Of a DNA stretch of 64,000 nucleotides, positions 8,088 through 20,166 are shown piece after piece (positions within the stretch are counted from its first letter, which is position 1; every line of letters starts with the position of its first letter). A program made the translations under genes and the position numbers. The notes below the pieces were generated by a model. It searched no databases. It was not told the origin of the DNA and was given only the letters and a program-made list of their open reading frames with translations. The stretch is taken from positions 1 through 64,000 of the forward strand of contig NZ_RQIS01000008.1 in assembly GCF_003837865.1 (NCBI RefSeq). The letters are read 5' to 3'. Source of the DNA: Paraburkholderia dinghuensis (GTDB lineage Bacteria > Pseudomonadota > Gammaproteobacteria > Burkholderiales > Burkholderiaceae).

Positions 8088-8834
8088 CTAGGCGCCCGAC
8101 ATCAACAGGTCGACGGTAGAGGCGAGATTGCGTAAGCCGGCCGTCGCCAGATTGGCCTCCACCACACCGAAGCACTCGATTCGGCGCGGCACCGGATCGA
8201 CGATGAAATTGCGTTTGTACCGCCCGAAGCGTTCGCGCGGCAGCAGCCGCTCCGGCGGAATCACCTCGAACGCGGTGCCGATGGCGATGAACAAATCGTC
8301 CGGCATCATCGCCGACTGAATGCGCCACAGCGTCTCGTATTCGGGCGCCGCCTCGTTGAAAAACACCACGCCGGGCTTCACGCCGTCCGCGTGGCCGCAC
8401 GAAGGACATACCGTCTGCGGATCGAGTTTCCCGCCGCTCATCGGAAAACGGTGTTCGCAATCGGTGCACAGGAGGGTGACCATGTCGCCGTGCAGGTGCG
8501 TAACCTGACGCGCGCCCGCCTGCTCCAGCAAGTCGTCGATATTCTGCGTGACGAGATGCACGCGTTCCGTACCCCACGTATCCTGCCATTCGGCCAGCAA
8601 CCGGTGCGCGTCGTTGGGGCGCGCGTCCCCGTACTCGGCAAGACGCTCGTTGTAGAAGCGGAACACCGCCGGCCGGTTACGGCGCCAGGTCAGGTAGTTG
8701 CATACCTCGTCGATGCTGTCGCGTGACCAGATGCCGTCGCCCGTGCGGAACGTCGAAATTCCGCTTTCCGCCGAGAGGCCTGCCCCCGAAAATACGTACA
8801 TGCGGGGCATACGCCGTTGTTGCAGTTCGGCCAA
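8088..8834 (-). CDS. Sir2-family NAD-dependent protein deacylase (amber-shortened)
   Basis: A 248-aa sirtuin. The NAD-binding motif GAGLSAESGIST is at residues 17-28, TQNID at 96-100 and the catalytic His115 in THLHGD. The zinc site is C123/C126 and C143/C146. GTAFEVIPPERLLP replaces the usual GTS-x-x-V-x-P segment. The family removes acyl groups from lysines using NAD. The frame ends with TAG at 8088-8090, but the same frame stays open for 25 more codons (beginning SAPDMNIAKQIVGYLKSRA) to a second TAG at 8010-8012. The present stop therefore looks like a recent nonsense change that removes a C-terminal helix; the core domain is intact. An alternative start at Met9 is possible. Confidence 0.9.
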   Translation of the reverse strand: MAELQQRRMPRMYVFSGAGLSAESGISTFRTGDGIWSRDSIDEVCNYLTWRRNRPAVFRFYNERLAEYGDARPNDAHRLLAEWQDTWGTERVHLVTQNIDDLLEQAGARQVTHLHGDMVTLLCTDCEHRFPMSGGKLDPQTVCPSCGHADGVKPGVVFFNEAAPEYETLWRIQSAMMPDDLFIAIGTAFEVIPPERLLPRERFGRYKRNFIVDPVPRRIECFGVVEANLATAGLRNLASTVDLLMSGA

Positions 8835-9072
8835 TTTCGTCTCCTTGTTGGATCGGCGACATTATGACGCTGCATTGCGCTTCGGGCAGCGAGACGGACA
8901 GCACTTTTGTCCTTGCTCATCGTCCCAGGGGCAATATCTATTGGGGTGCGAATCGATTTGCGATTCCTGATGCGACCGTCTCTTGCTTAACGAGATGACA
9001 TCCCTCGCTTCGATGAAAAACTTGTGCCTTGCATCGGCGATGCGTGGAGGTGAGGCACGTCCGGCAGATCCG

Positions 9073-9104
9073 AAAAAAAAAGCCGGAGGCGCAAACCTCC
9101 GGCT
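9073..9104 (-). terminator. Rho-independent terminator of katG
   Basis: The stem AGCCGGAGG/CCTCCGGCT is followed on the minus strand by nine Ts. It is 28 bp past the katG stop codon. Confidence 0.9.
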
Positions 9105-9131
9105 TTGCCTACTGTGTTCAGCAACGGCGCG

Positions 9132-11671
<2,540 letters not shown>

Positions 11672-13456
11672 TTAAGCAGCTTTACGGTGGTAGTGCCGCA
11701 GCTTCTCCTCAAAGCGGCGCGGCTGGCTAAAACTGGACACCCGCTTCAGATAGCCGATGATGCGTGTTGCAAAGTCGACATTGCGACTGCCGCAGTTCTC
11801 GCACTCGTGGCGAGTCTTCTTGTCGATATGACCGCAATCGTTACAGATCGTGGTCTTCACGTTGACACACCAGTAGTTGCAGCCCGTACGCGCGGCGACG
11901 CCGAACAGCTTCAAATACCCCGCTTCGGTCAGTCGCTCATCCAGATTCAGGTGCAGCGCCGAACCGCCATCGAGGTACTGGATGACCTCCTTGCCATGCA
12001 GCTGGAACTTGTCGAGTGCGTTGGTCTCGAGATCCTCGACCACATAGAAGTACGAGTTGTAGCAGTCGCGGGTCACCTTGTAGCCCGCCGCCCGATCCCA
12101 TTTCGCGTTCTTCGGACCCAGATTTTCAGCCGGAACGAACTCGGTATTGAAGCGGTGGCCAAACTCGGCATGCGCTGCCCGGTTCAGGTCGTAAATCACC
12201 TTGAGCTGCTTTTGCACGAAGCCGATGTATGCCTCATTGGGGCCAATTTCCAGCCCGAGGGACTCGGCAGCTTCCACCATGCCGTTGATGCCGATGGTCA
12301 GATACTGCTTGTCCATCGAAATGAACCCGGCGTCGTAGACGGGCAGCATGCCAGCCGCCTGATACTTCTCCATCAGCTTGCGATGAGCCAACTGATAGCG
12401 CTGGATCTTGCGAATTTCAGTCGCGAGGTCGCGCTTGTCCTGCACCAGCCGGTTCATGTTCAGCGTGATGACGTTCAGCGACCCGGTAGAGACACCACCG
12501 GCACCCAGTGTGTAGCTGAATTCCGTATCCGTGAATTCGTTGCGCAGCCGGCAGCAACTGGCCAGGCTATCCGCCGATTCGCTCATGTAGACGAAGAAGC
12601 TATTGCCCTCGCTCATCGAACGCGCGCAGTCTCGTGCAAACGTTTGATCCACCGGTTGACCGTCTTTCACCAGCATGGCGGCCGTAACGACCGGGAACGT
12701 AAGCACAGCTTTCGTGCGTTCCTGATTGAACCAGTCCATGAAGAACCGTTGCAGACCGCTGATGCTTTCCCATTGCGGCGCGCTCATATCCGGGAAAACA
12801 AACGTGCCGAACATGCTTTCGAAGTACGGCTGGTCGTACAGCGAGATGTTCCAGAACACACTCTGGTAACCGCGAGCGGCGGCCGGCTGGTTCAGCGCGT
12901 ACACGACGTGCTGCAAGTGGTTTTCGACCCGCGAGCGATGCGTGTTCAGGTAATCGTCGCCATAGTCCTTGCGGCAGAAGTAGTCGAAGTAAAGGAGAAA
13001 TTCGACGGTTGCGACTGCACCCGCAAACTGCGCGCTCACAGCGAACACGAAATTGATGAAGGTGCCGCAGAACGATTCGATGTGTTTCGGCGCCTTCGAC
13101 TCACCACCCAGCTTGGTCAGACCATCGAGCAGCAGCGGATACATGCTCACGGACACGCAATAGGGCCGCAGCGATGTCTCGTCATGCACATATATTTCGT
13201 GATCCGTAATTTGCCTGATGTACTCTTCGGCCAGTTCATCGCCAAACATCGCCGAGATCTCCTGGCTTATCAGGCGCCGGTTGATCTGGATATTGAAATC
13301 CTTGTGCAACTCGGCTTCCAGCGTCGCGATGTTCTTGTCCTGCACGTTGGCGTTGGCGTCCAGTGCTGCGCCATCGGCGGCCGTAGCCGCTTCCGCATAG
13401 TGCCGCAGGAAATCCAGTTTTTGGTCCACCTGGGTGCCGGTCAGTTGTGTAAACAT
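11672..13456 (-). CDS. nrdD: Anaerobic ribonucleoside-triphosphate reductase (class III)
   Basis: A 594-aa glycyl-radical enzyme that makes deoxynucleotides from ribonucleoside triphosphates without oxygen. The C-terminal zinc site is C538, C541, C552 and C555 (CNDCGHIDKK then HECENCG). The radical glycine is expected at G568 (ATRIIGYLKRVSSFS). The protein starts directly in the catalytic domain and lacks the roughly 90-residue N-terminal ATP-cone found in the longer enterobacterial enzyme, so dATP feedback on overall activity is probably missing. It begins 9 bp after nrdG and is its operon partner. Confidence 0.95.
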   Translation of the reverse strand: MFTQLTGTQVDQKLDFLRHYAEAATAADGAALDANANVQDKNIATLEAELHKDFNIQINRRLISQEISAMFGDELAEEYIRQITDHEIYVHDETSLRPYCVSVSMYPLLLDGLTKLGGESKAPKHIESFCGTFINFVFAVSAQFAGAVATVEFLLYFDYFCRKDYGDDYLNTHRSRVENHLQHVVYALNQPAAARGYQSVFWNISLYDQPYFESMFGTFVFPDMSAPQWESISGLQRFFMDWFNQERTKAVLTFPVVTAAMLVKDGQPVDQTFARDCARSMSEGNSFFVYMSESADSLASCCRLRNEFTDTEFSYTLGAGGVSTGSLNVITLNMNRLVQDKRDLATEIRKIQRYQLAHRKLMEKYQAAGMLPVYDAGFISMDKQYLTIGINGMVEAAESLGLEIGPNEAYIGFVQKQLKVIYDLNRAAHAEFGHRFNTEFVPAENLGPKNAKWDRAAGYKVTRDCYNSYFYVVEDLETNALDKFQLHGKEVIQYLDGGSALHLNLDERLTEAGYLKLFGVAARTGCNYWCVNVKTTICNDCGHIDKKTRHECENCGSRNVDFATRIIGYLKRVSSFSQPRRFEEKLRHYHRKAA

Positions 13457-13465
13457 CGAAGCTCC

Positions 13466-13909
13466 TTAATCCCAAAACAAGGGGGTGAGGTCCGTGCCCG
13501 TCGGCACGTGTGTTAGTCGTTGATTCGTGGTTTTCTGGTTCAGACCGCCAAGCCTGGCAACATAAGGACCGGTCTTCAGATAATCGAGCATCTGCTCGAG
13601 CGCGGGTGCCAGCCGCTCTTCGCCGGTGTACAACGCAACCTTGTAGCCGAGACGTCTGGCCAGACCGAGGTACTCCGGCAACGCCGCCTCCCATTCGCCT
13701 CCCATGAACAGCACGCACGAAGCCAGGCCCTTATAGCGCTGGAGCCATGCGTCGAAAGTTTCCAGGCTCAACGCATCTCCGGCCGCAGCGTCCTGCAATA
13801 CCTTGGAGTGGCACCCCGCGCATGCGAGCGGGCAGCCAGTCATGAAAAATCCCAGGCAGATTTCGTTGGGTATCTCCTGAAACAGTACGTCGATAGCGAC
13901 TTGCCGCAT
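13466..13909 (-). CDS. nrdG: Anaerobic ribonucleotide reductase activating enzyme (radical SAM)
   Basis: A 147-aa radical-SAM activase that installs the glycyl radical on NrdD. The 4Fe-4S cluster motif is CPLACAGC (C-x3-C-x2-C) in the FFMTGCPLACAGCHSK segment near residue 25. The ATG at 13907-13909 is chosen over a 54-codon longer frame because an AGG-type site precedes it and MRQVAIDVLFQEI is the natural beginning. It is the first gene of the operon, ahead of nrdD, the reverse of the usual nrdDG order. An FNR-like site and two NrdR-like boxes lie within 100 bp upstream. Confidence 0.92.
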   Translation of the reverse strand: MRQVAIDVLFQEIPNEICLGFFMTGCPLACAGCHSKVLQDAAAGDALSLETFDAWLQRYKGLASCVLFMGGEWEAALPEYLGLARRLGYKVALYTGEERLAPALEQMLDYLKTGPYVARLGGLNQKTTNQRLTHVPTGTDLTPLFWD

Positions 13910-13940
13910 TGGTACGACCTTTATCGAGATGACGAATCGT

Positions 13941-13956
13941 ATACTAGATATAGTTG
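13941..13956 (-). promoter_or_regulatory. Putative NrdR box, promoter-proximal
   Basis: The 16-mer ATACTAGATATAGTTG matches 12 of 16 positions of the NrdR consensus acaCwAtATaTwGtgt as I recall it. It lies exactly 31 bp (start to start) from a better box at 13972-13987. That spacing, about three helical turns, is the arrangement NrdR needs. NrdR represses ribonucleotide reductase genes. Confidence 0.65.
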
Positions 13957-13971
13957 CCAAAAAGACAGATG

Positions 13972-13987
13972 GCACAACATATTGTGC
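13972..13987 (-). promoter_or_regulatory. Putative NrdR box, distal
   Basis: GCACAACATATTGTGC has perfect 6-bp inverted arms (GCACAA/TTGTGC) and matches 13 of 16 positions of the NrdR-box consensus. It is paired with the box 31 bp away. If an FNR-type activator at 13992-14005 acts at -41.5, the pair would overlap the core promoter, which fits repression. Confidence 0.7.
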
Positions 13988-13991
13988 AAAT

Positions 13992-14005
13992 ATGACATAA
14001 GTCAA
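13992..14005 (-). promoter_or_regulatory. FNR/ANR-type site upstream of nrdGD
   Basis: On the minus strand the site reads TTGACTTATGTCAT. It matches the FNR/DNR-class pattern TTGAC-N4-GTCAA except for the last base. Its position, about 83-96 bp before the nrdG start codon, suits oxygen-regulated activation of an anaerobic reductase. Confidence 0.65.
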
Positions 14006-14009
14006 ATCC

Positions 14010-14423
14010 ACGGGAGAGGCCATAATTTTTCTCGTTAGCCACCTGAACTGCAGTCGAACACCATGCGTCACGAGTAGGGATGCAGCGATCCAATCCGGGG
14101 GCGACGGATGCTCGTGGACGTCGTGGGCCTCAGTCGCGAGGTGACGAAGGACGGGGCGTGTGGGCGAAGATTGGCGCTACTGAGGTATTCCCGCGACTAC
14201 TGAGGGTCAAGAGAATAGCGAGCAAATTCTGCGGTCACGCGATGGCTGATCAGTTACTTCGCATTACTGATAGTCACGAAAGAGGCTCGGGACACAAAAA
14301 TGCGACGCGGCACAGTTCGGCAGTGTCTGACAAACGCCAGTGGCCGGCACGCCGGACTTACCCGGCCAGGCTACGCAGCATGTTTACAGCAGCGACCACG
14401 TTAGTGAGAGTCGGCATCGCGCG
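14010..14423. other. Gene-free region upstream of the nrdGD control sites
   Basis: No supported coding sequence. Small open frames here have no ribosome site and no family resemblance. Confidence 0.4.
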
Positions 14424-15281
14424 TTACCGGCCCGCGCTCAGTTCCCGCTGTCGTCGCACTCGCGCGTCTTCCTCAAGACGTGTCGCTTCAAGTTCCTGCA
14501 GCACTCCATCGAGATCCACAGGTCGTGCGTCGACTTCAATGCGACCGGTCAGTTCGGTGTCGACATGCAGCAGCCCTGCTTCAAAGAGCGCCCAGATCTC
14601 CGCGCCATAACTCGCGGTGAGTATTTGCGGTGCAAACCGTCCGAAGTACGCAGCCAGGTTGTCGACGTCCCGCTTGAGCATCGAGGCGGCTTCGTTGTTG
14701 CCTGCTGCGTCGACAGCCTGTGGCAGATCAATGATCACCGGCCCGTCCGCTGCCAGCAGGATGTTGTATTCCGACAGGTCCCCGTGGATTACGCCCGCGC
14801 AGAGCATGCGGACAACCTGGTTCAGAAGCAGCGCATGCAGTTCGAGGGCGCGGGCTTCGGTCAGATCGACGTCGTTGAGCCGTGGTGCGACGTCACCCGC
14901 CTCGTCGACCACCAGTTCCATCAGCAACACGCCGTCGGTGCAAATATAGGGTTGCGGCACGCGCACACCTGCGTTGGCGAGCCGGAACAGCGCGTCCACT
15001 TCAGCGTTTTGCCATGACGCTTCCTGCATCTGACGGCCGTAGCGCGTACCTTTTTCCATCGCCCGCGCCTGCCTGCTGTTCTTGACCTTGCGACCGTCCC
15101 GATACGACGTGGCTTGCCGAAAACTGCGCTGCTTCGCGTCCTTGTAGACCTTGGCGCAACGCGTCGATTCACCGCTGCGTACGACGAAGACTGTTGCCTC
15201 CTTGCCGCTCATCAACTGGCCGATGACTTCGTCAATCAGTCCTTCTTCGAAAAGCGGTGCAAGTCGTTTGGATATTTTCAT
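14424..15281 (-). CDS. RIO-type serine protein kinase
   Basis: A 285-aa atypical protein kinase of the RIO1-like group found in many proteobacteria. The nucleotide-binding part has GKEATVFVV (residues 26-34) and the likely ATP-binding Lys44 (RCAKVYKDA). The catalytic loop is HGDLSEYN (His166, Asp168, Asn173), and the metal-binding Asp185 is in IIDLPQAVD. This is the RIO hallmark instead of the DFG of ordinary kinases. The N-terminal 20 residues resemble the short RIO helix rather than a full winged helix. Bacterial RIO proteins have been linked to translation and stress, but the target is unknown. Monocistronic. Confidence 0.9.
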   Translation of the reverse strand: MKISKRLAPLFEEGLIDEVIGQLMSGKEATVFVVRSGESTRCAKVYKDAKQRSFRQATSYRDGRKVKNSRQARAMEKGTRYGRQMQEASWQNAEVDALFRLANAGVRVPQPYICTDGVLLMELVVDEAGDVAPRLNDVDLTEARALELHALLLNQVVRMLCAGVIHGDLSEYNILLAADGPVIIDLPQAVDAAGNNEAASMLKRDVDNLAAYFGRFAPQILTASYGAEIWALFEAGLLHVDTELTGRIEVDARPVDLDGVLQELEATRLEEDARVRRQRELSAGR

Positions 15282-16027
15282 ATGATCGTCGGCCGCAGCT
15301 CATGGAACGTGCATTCCGCGCGCGTGGATGGTGAGTGGCCCGATGAGGTATGCGCGACCAACAAACCGATGAATCGAGAAGTTGGTGCTGCCGGCCGCAA
15401 GCTTGCTGCGTTGGAGGGGGATGGAGTCATGCCGGAGTATAAGGGTGGCCGAGGACGAGCCGCCGCAAATCTCCCGGCGACTGCGTAGATGCATTGCCCC
15501 ACAGATCCAGACCGCTCCCTGCCTGGCACGACGGGCAGTACGCCCCGATCCGGCCAGCGGACCCCGTGGCACCGTAACGGCCGCGTCCAGGTGCGAATTC
15601 AACCGGCCGTCGTTCCTGCCTGAGAGCCGGCATCGCCACTTGCAGTCGAATTCCAGTGTTGCGGATCAGGTCTGCAGCGCAGGCAACGTCGTTTCATAAT
15701 CGCTTCGGCGTCGTCAGCGCCGACGTACGATCCTTTTCCCTCAGGCGGCCGTATTTGTGCGCGGCGTTTATGCCGAGGCGCCGATAGTGGTGAACTCATG
15801 ATGGTAAACTTGAACAAAGAGGGCGGCTACGTTGATCAGGCCCTCGGTTTCGTCCTCCCTATCCGGCATCAGCTTCTTCGCCTTCCACTAGTCGGCGATA
15901 GCGCGCCGCCCAACGGCGGCTTGCGCGGGCGAGGCCGTTCGATGCATTGAGCGTCTGCCGATTCGCTCAATCCGCTCGCGGGCTTGTTTGACGACGACGC
16001 CGGGGCGCAAGAGTCTTGCCCAGGCGA
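15282..16027. other. Long non-coding spacer beside an IS remnant
   Basis: About 750 bp with no supportable gene. Small frames occur on both strands (for example 49 codons starting MMVNLNKEGGYVDQALGFV near 15798 on the plus strand), but none has a good ribosome site or recognisable family. Together with the adjacent orfA remnant it looks like decayed mobile-element sequence. Confidence 0.4.
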
Positions 16028-16204
16028 GCCTCGCTTCATGTGCTGATCCTGAAGTAGCTTGAGTTGCCCGACCGGGTCAGTTGGCAGCCCCGCGTACAGC
16101 TTTTCCCAATAATGGAAGGTCCGCATCCAAGATGCCCACGGGGCGAACAACGTCGCCATCGGCGTGCCGCTCTCCGCCTGTTTCAACATCGCCACGATTG
16201 CGTG
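16028..16204 (-). pseudogene. IS3-family transposase OrfA remnant
   Basis: The minus-strand translation AIVAMLKQAESGTPMATL matches the start of IS3-family (IS407/IS401-like) OrfA, which normally continues LCREHG-x-S-x-ATFY-x-W. Here the continuation is scrambled by small indels: a shifted frame restores a CRP...GILDAD-like run. It then resumes as YWEKLYAGLPTDPVGQLKLL, the usual OrfA region after the helix-turn-helix. No intact OrfA start, no OrfB and no clear terminal repeats are visible. It abuts the start of the FAD-dependent dehydrogenase gene. Family assignment is by memory of OrfA sequences. Confidence 0.65.
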
Positions 16205-16224
16205 GTGACCGCATCCCAGTACTC

Positions 16225-17847
16225 ATGTTACGTCTAAGCGAAGTCAAACTCCCCCTCGACCATGCCGAAAGTGATCTCGAAGCCGCGATCCGCGCGCGCC
16301 TCACGGATCTCGGCGTGGCGGAAGACGGGCTCCTCCGTTACACGGTGTTCCGCCGTGCGCACGATGCACGCAAGCGCTCGGACATCAAGCTGACGTATAT
16401 CGTCGATGTCGAAGTCAAGGACGAAGCGGCCGCGCTCAAGCGGCTCGCTGGCCACCCGCATTGCGGGGTGACGCCGGACATGGCCTACCGCTTTGTCGCG
16501 AAGGCCGCCGGGCACACGACTTCCCTGCGCCCGGTCGTAATCGGCATGGGACCGTGCGGCCTGTTCGCAGGACTTATCCTGGCGCAGATGGGATTCCGCC
16601 CTATCATCCTCGAACGTGGCAAAGCCGTGCGTGAGCGCACCAAGGACACGTTTGGACTTTGGCGCAAGAGCGTACTCAACCCTGAATCCAACGTACAGTT
16701 CGGCGAAGGCGGGGCCGGAACGTTTTCCGACGGCAAGCTTTACAGCCAGATCAAGGATCCGAACCACTATGGCCGCAAGGTGCTGGACGAATTCGTCAAG
16801 GCTGGCGCACCGGAGGACATTCTCTACCTGAGCCGGCCGCACATCGGCACTTTCCGCCTCGTCAGCATGGTGGAAAAAATGCGCGCCAACATTGAGGAAC
16901 TGGGGGGCGAAGTGCGCTTCGAAACCCGGGTCGACGACATTGAAATCGATCAGGGCAAGGTGCGGTCGCTCAAACTCTCGAACGGCGAAACGCTGCGGTG
17001 CGACCACGTGGTGCTGGCCGTGGGCCACAGTGCGCGCGACACCTTCCAGATGCTGCACGATCGCGGTGTGTACATCGAAGCCAAGCCGTTTTCACTGGGT
17101 TTTCGCATCGAACATCCGCAGAGGCTGATCGATCGCGCGCGCTTCGGCAAGTTTGCGGGCCACAAGGAACTCGGCGCGGCCGACTACAAGGTGGTCCATC
17201 ACTGCAGCAATGGACGGGCGGTCTATAGCTTTTGCATGTGCCCAGGCGGCACGGTGGTCGCGGCGACCTCGGAGCCTGGCCGCGTGGTTACCAATGGCAT
17301 GAGCCAGTATTCGCGAGCCGAGCGCAACGCGAATGCGGGCATCGTCGTCGGCATCACGCCGGAAGACTTTCCCGGCGGTCCCCTGGCGGGCATCGCGTTC
17401 CAGCGCAAATGGGAAGAGCGCGCATTCGAACTCGGCGGCGGCGATTACCATGCGCCGGGTCAACTGGTCGGTGACTTCATCGCTGGCCGCCCGTCGACGT
17501 CGCTTGGCTCCGTGGTGCCGTCGTACAAGCCTGGCGTGCGCCCGACCGATCTCAGCACGGCGCTCCCCGACTACGTGATTGAAGCAATCCGTGAAGCGCT
17601 ACCCCAGATCGACAAGAAGATCGCCGGCTTCGCGATGCATGATGCCGTGCTCACCGGCGTGGAGACGCGCACTTCGTCACCAATCCGGGTTCGACGCAGA
17701 GACGATTACCAGAGCATGAACGTCGAAGGTCTGTATCCGGCCGGCGAAGGCGCGGGGTATGCGGGCGGTATCTACTCGGCGGCCATCGATGGCATCGAAG
17801 TAGCGCAAGCGTTGGCGCTCAATCTGACGTCAGCGCACGCGTCCTGA
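16225..17847 (+). CDS. FAD-dependent dehydrogenase (NAD(P)/FAD oxidoreductase)
   Basis: A 540-aa uncharacterised FAD-dependent dehydrogenase. The dinucleotide-binding motif VVIGMGPCGLFAGLILAQMG is at about residues 102-121, followed by ERGKAVRERTKD. NVQFGEGGAGTFSDGKLYSQ (about residues 155-174) and the C-terminal YPAGEGAGYAGGI, which closes the FAD site, are typical of this group. Residues 1-90 form the small N-terminal domain that characterises the family. The ATG at 16225 gives the expected N-terminus MLRLSEVKLPLDH; the frame upstream of it crosses the IS remnant and is not coding. The substrate is unknown. Confidence 0.88.
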   Translation: MLRLSEVKLPLDHAESDLEAAIRARLTDLGVAEDGLLRYTVFRRAHDARKRSDIKLTYIVDVEVKDEAAALKRLAGHPHCGVTPDMAYRFVAKAAGHTTSLRPVVIGMGPCGLFAGLILAQMGFRPIILERGKAVRERTKDTFGLWRKSVLNPESNVQFGEGGAGTFSDGKLYSQIKDPNHYGRKVLDEFVKAGAPEDILYLSRPHIGTFRLVSMVEKMRANIEELGGEVRFETRVDDIEIDQGKVRSLKLSNGETLRCDHVVLAVGHSARDTFQMLHDRGVYIEAKPFSLGFRIEHPQRLIDRARFGKFAGHKELGAADYKVVHHCSNGRAVYSFCMCPGGTVVAATSEPGRVVTNGMSQYSRAERNANAGIVVGITPEDFPGGPLAGIAFQRKWEERAFELGGGDYHAPGQLVGDFIAGRPSTSLGSVVPSYKPGVRPTDLSTALPDYVIEAIREALPQIDKKIAGFAMHDAVLTGVETRTSSPIRVRRRDDYQSMNVEGLYPAGEGAGYAGGIYSAAIDGIEVAQALALNLTSAHAS

Positions 17848-18066
17848 TATGCCGGGCAGGATCGGCGCGCGAAGGTCCGATAGCTGAGTGAAGCCGACTT
17901 TAGAATGGCCGTTGGCGCTCAAGGTCGCACGACCGCAGCTGGCCGATATCCTGCATTGGGGCGCGCTTGTCTGCACCTTTGCTGAAGTCCTTGGCGAGCG
18001 TCCGCGCTTCGCCTCCCATGCAACGCCCGCCGCCCGCCTGAGGGAATCTCAGACGATGACCTTCTG

Positions 18067-19728
<1,662 letters not shown>

Positions 19729-20166
19729 AAGGAGCTACTTCGGAGAGGATTCGCATGATAGCCGACCGGACGTGCAGGGCTGTTTCTTTTCTGAGCCGCT
19801 TGCGCTTCGCGGCGCCCACCGGCGTACCGGCTGCGGGGCCAGCGAACATAGCGGTGAATGACGGCTCTTGGCCGGCTGTACGCGACCCTCTCCGGACCTT
19901 GGGCCCGGTGTCATTTGGACGGCTGTTTTGAGGCTTTAGCGGCCAACCACGCGCCTGAGTCCAGCGGGCGAATCATTGCCCATAATTGTTATTCGCGGAC
20001 CGCTATCGTAGGTCGATCGCACTGTCTGGCGCGGAGCCGACGTCCGTAGTTGGTATGCGCTGTGCAAAGGCGACCAATTTCAGAAACACGCGCATCATGG
20101 GACATGTTCCGGGTCGCGCGCGGCCATCGGGTCGGCAGGGTGTGGCTGGGCGGATAGGAGGACACC
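19729..20166. other. Gene-free region between the ABC-F and MltF genes
   Basis: 438 bp of divergent upstream sequence with no coding signal. The last 15 bp (GGATAGGAGGACACC) form the strong ribosome site of the transglycosylase gene. Confidence 0.4.

Noticed and set aside
11687..13516. Plus-strand open frame of 609 codons opposite nrdD
   Set aside because: It mirrors nrdD, has no recognisable domain and no start signals; nrdD is clearly real.
15300..15602. 100-codon minus-strand open frame upstream of the RIO kinase gene
   Set aside because: Low-complexity Arg/Ala/Ser translation with no domain; the region looks like decayed non-coding DNA.
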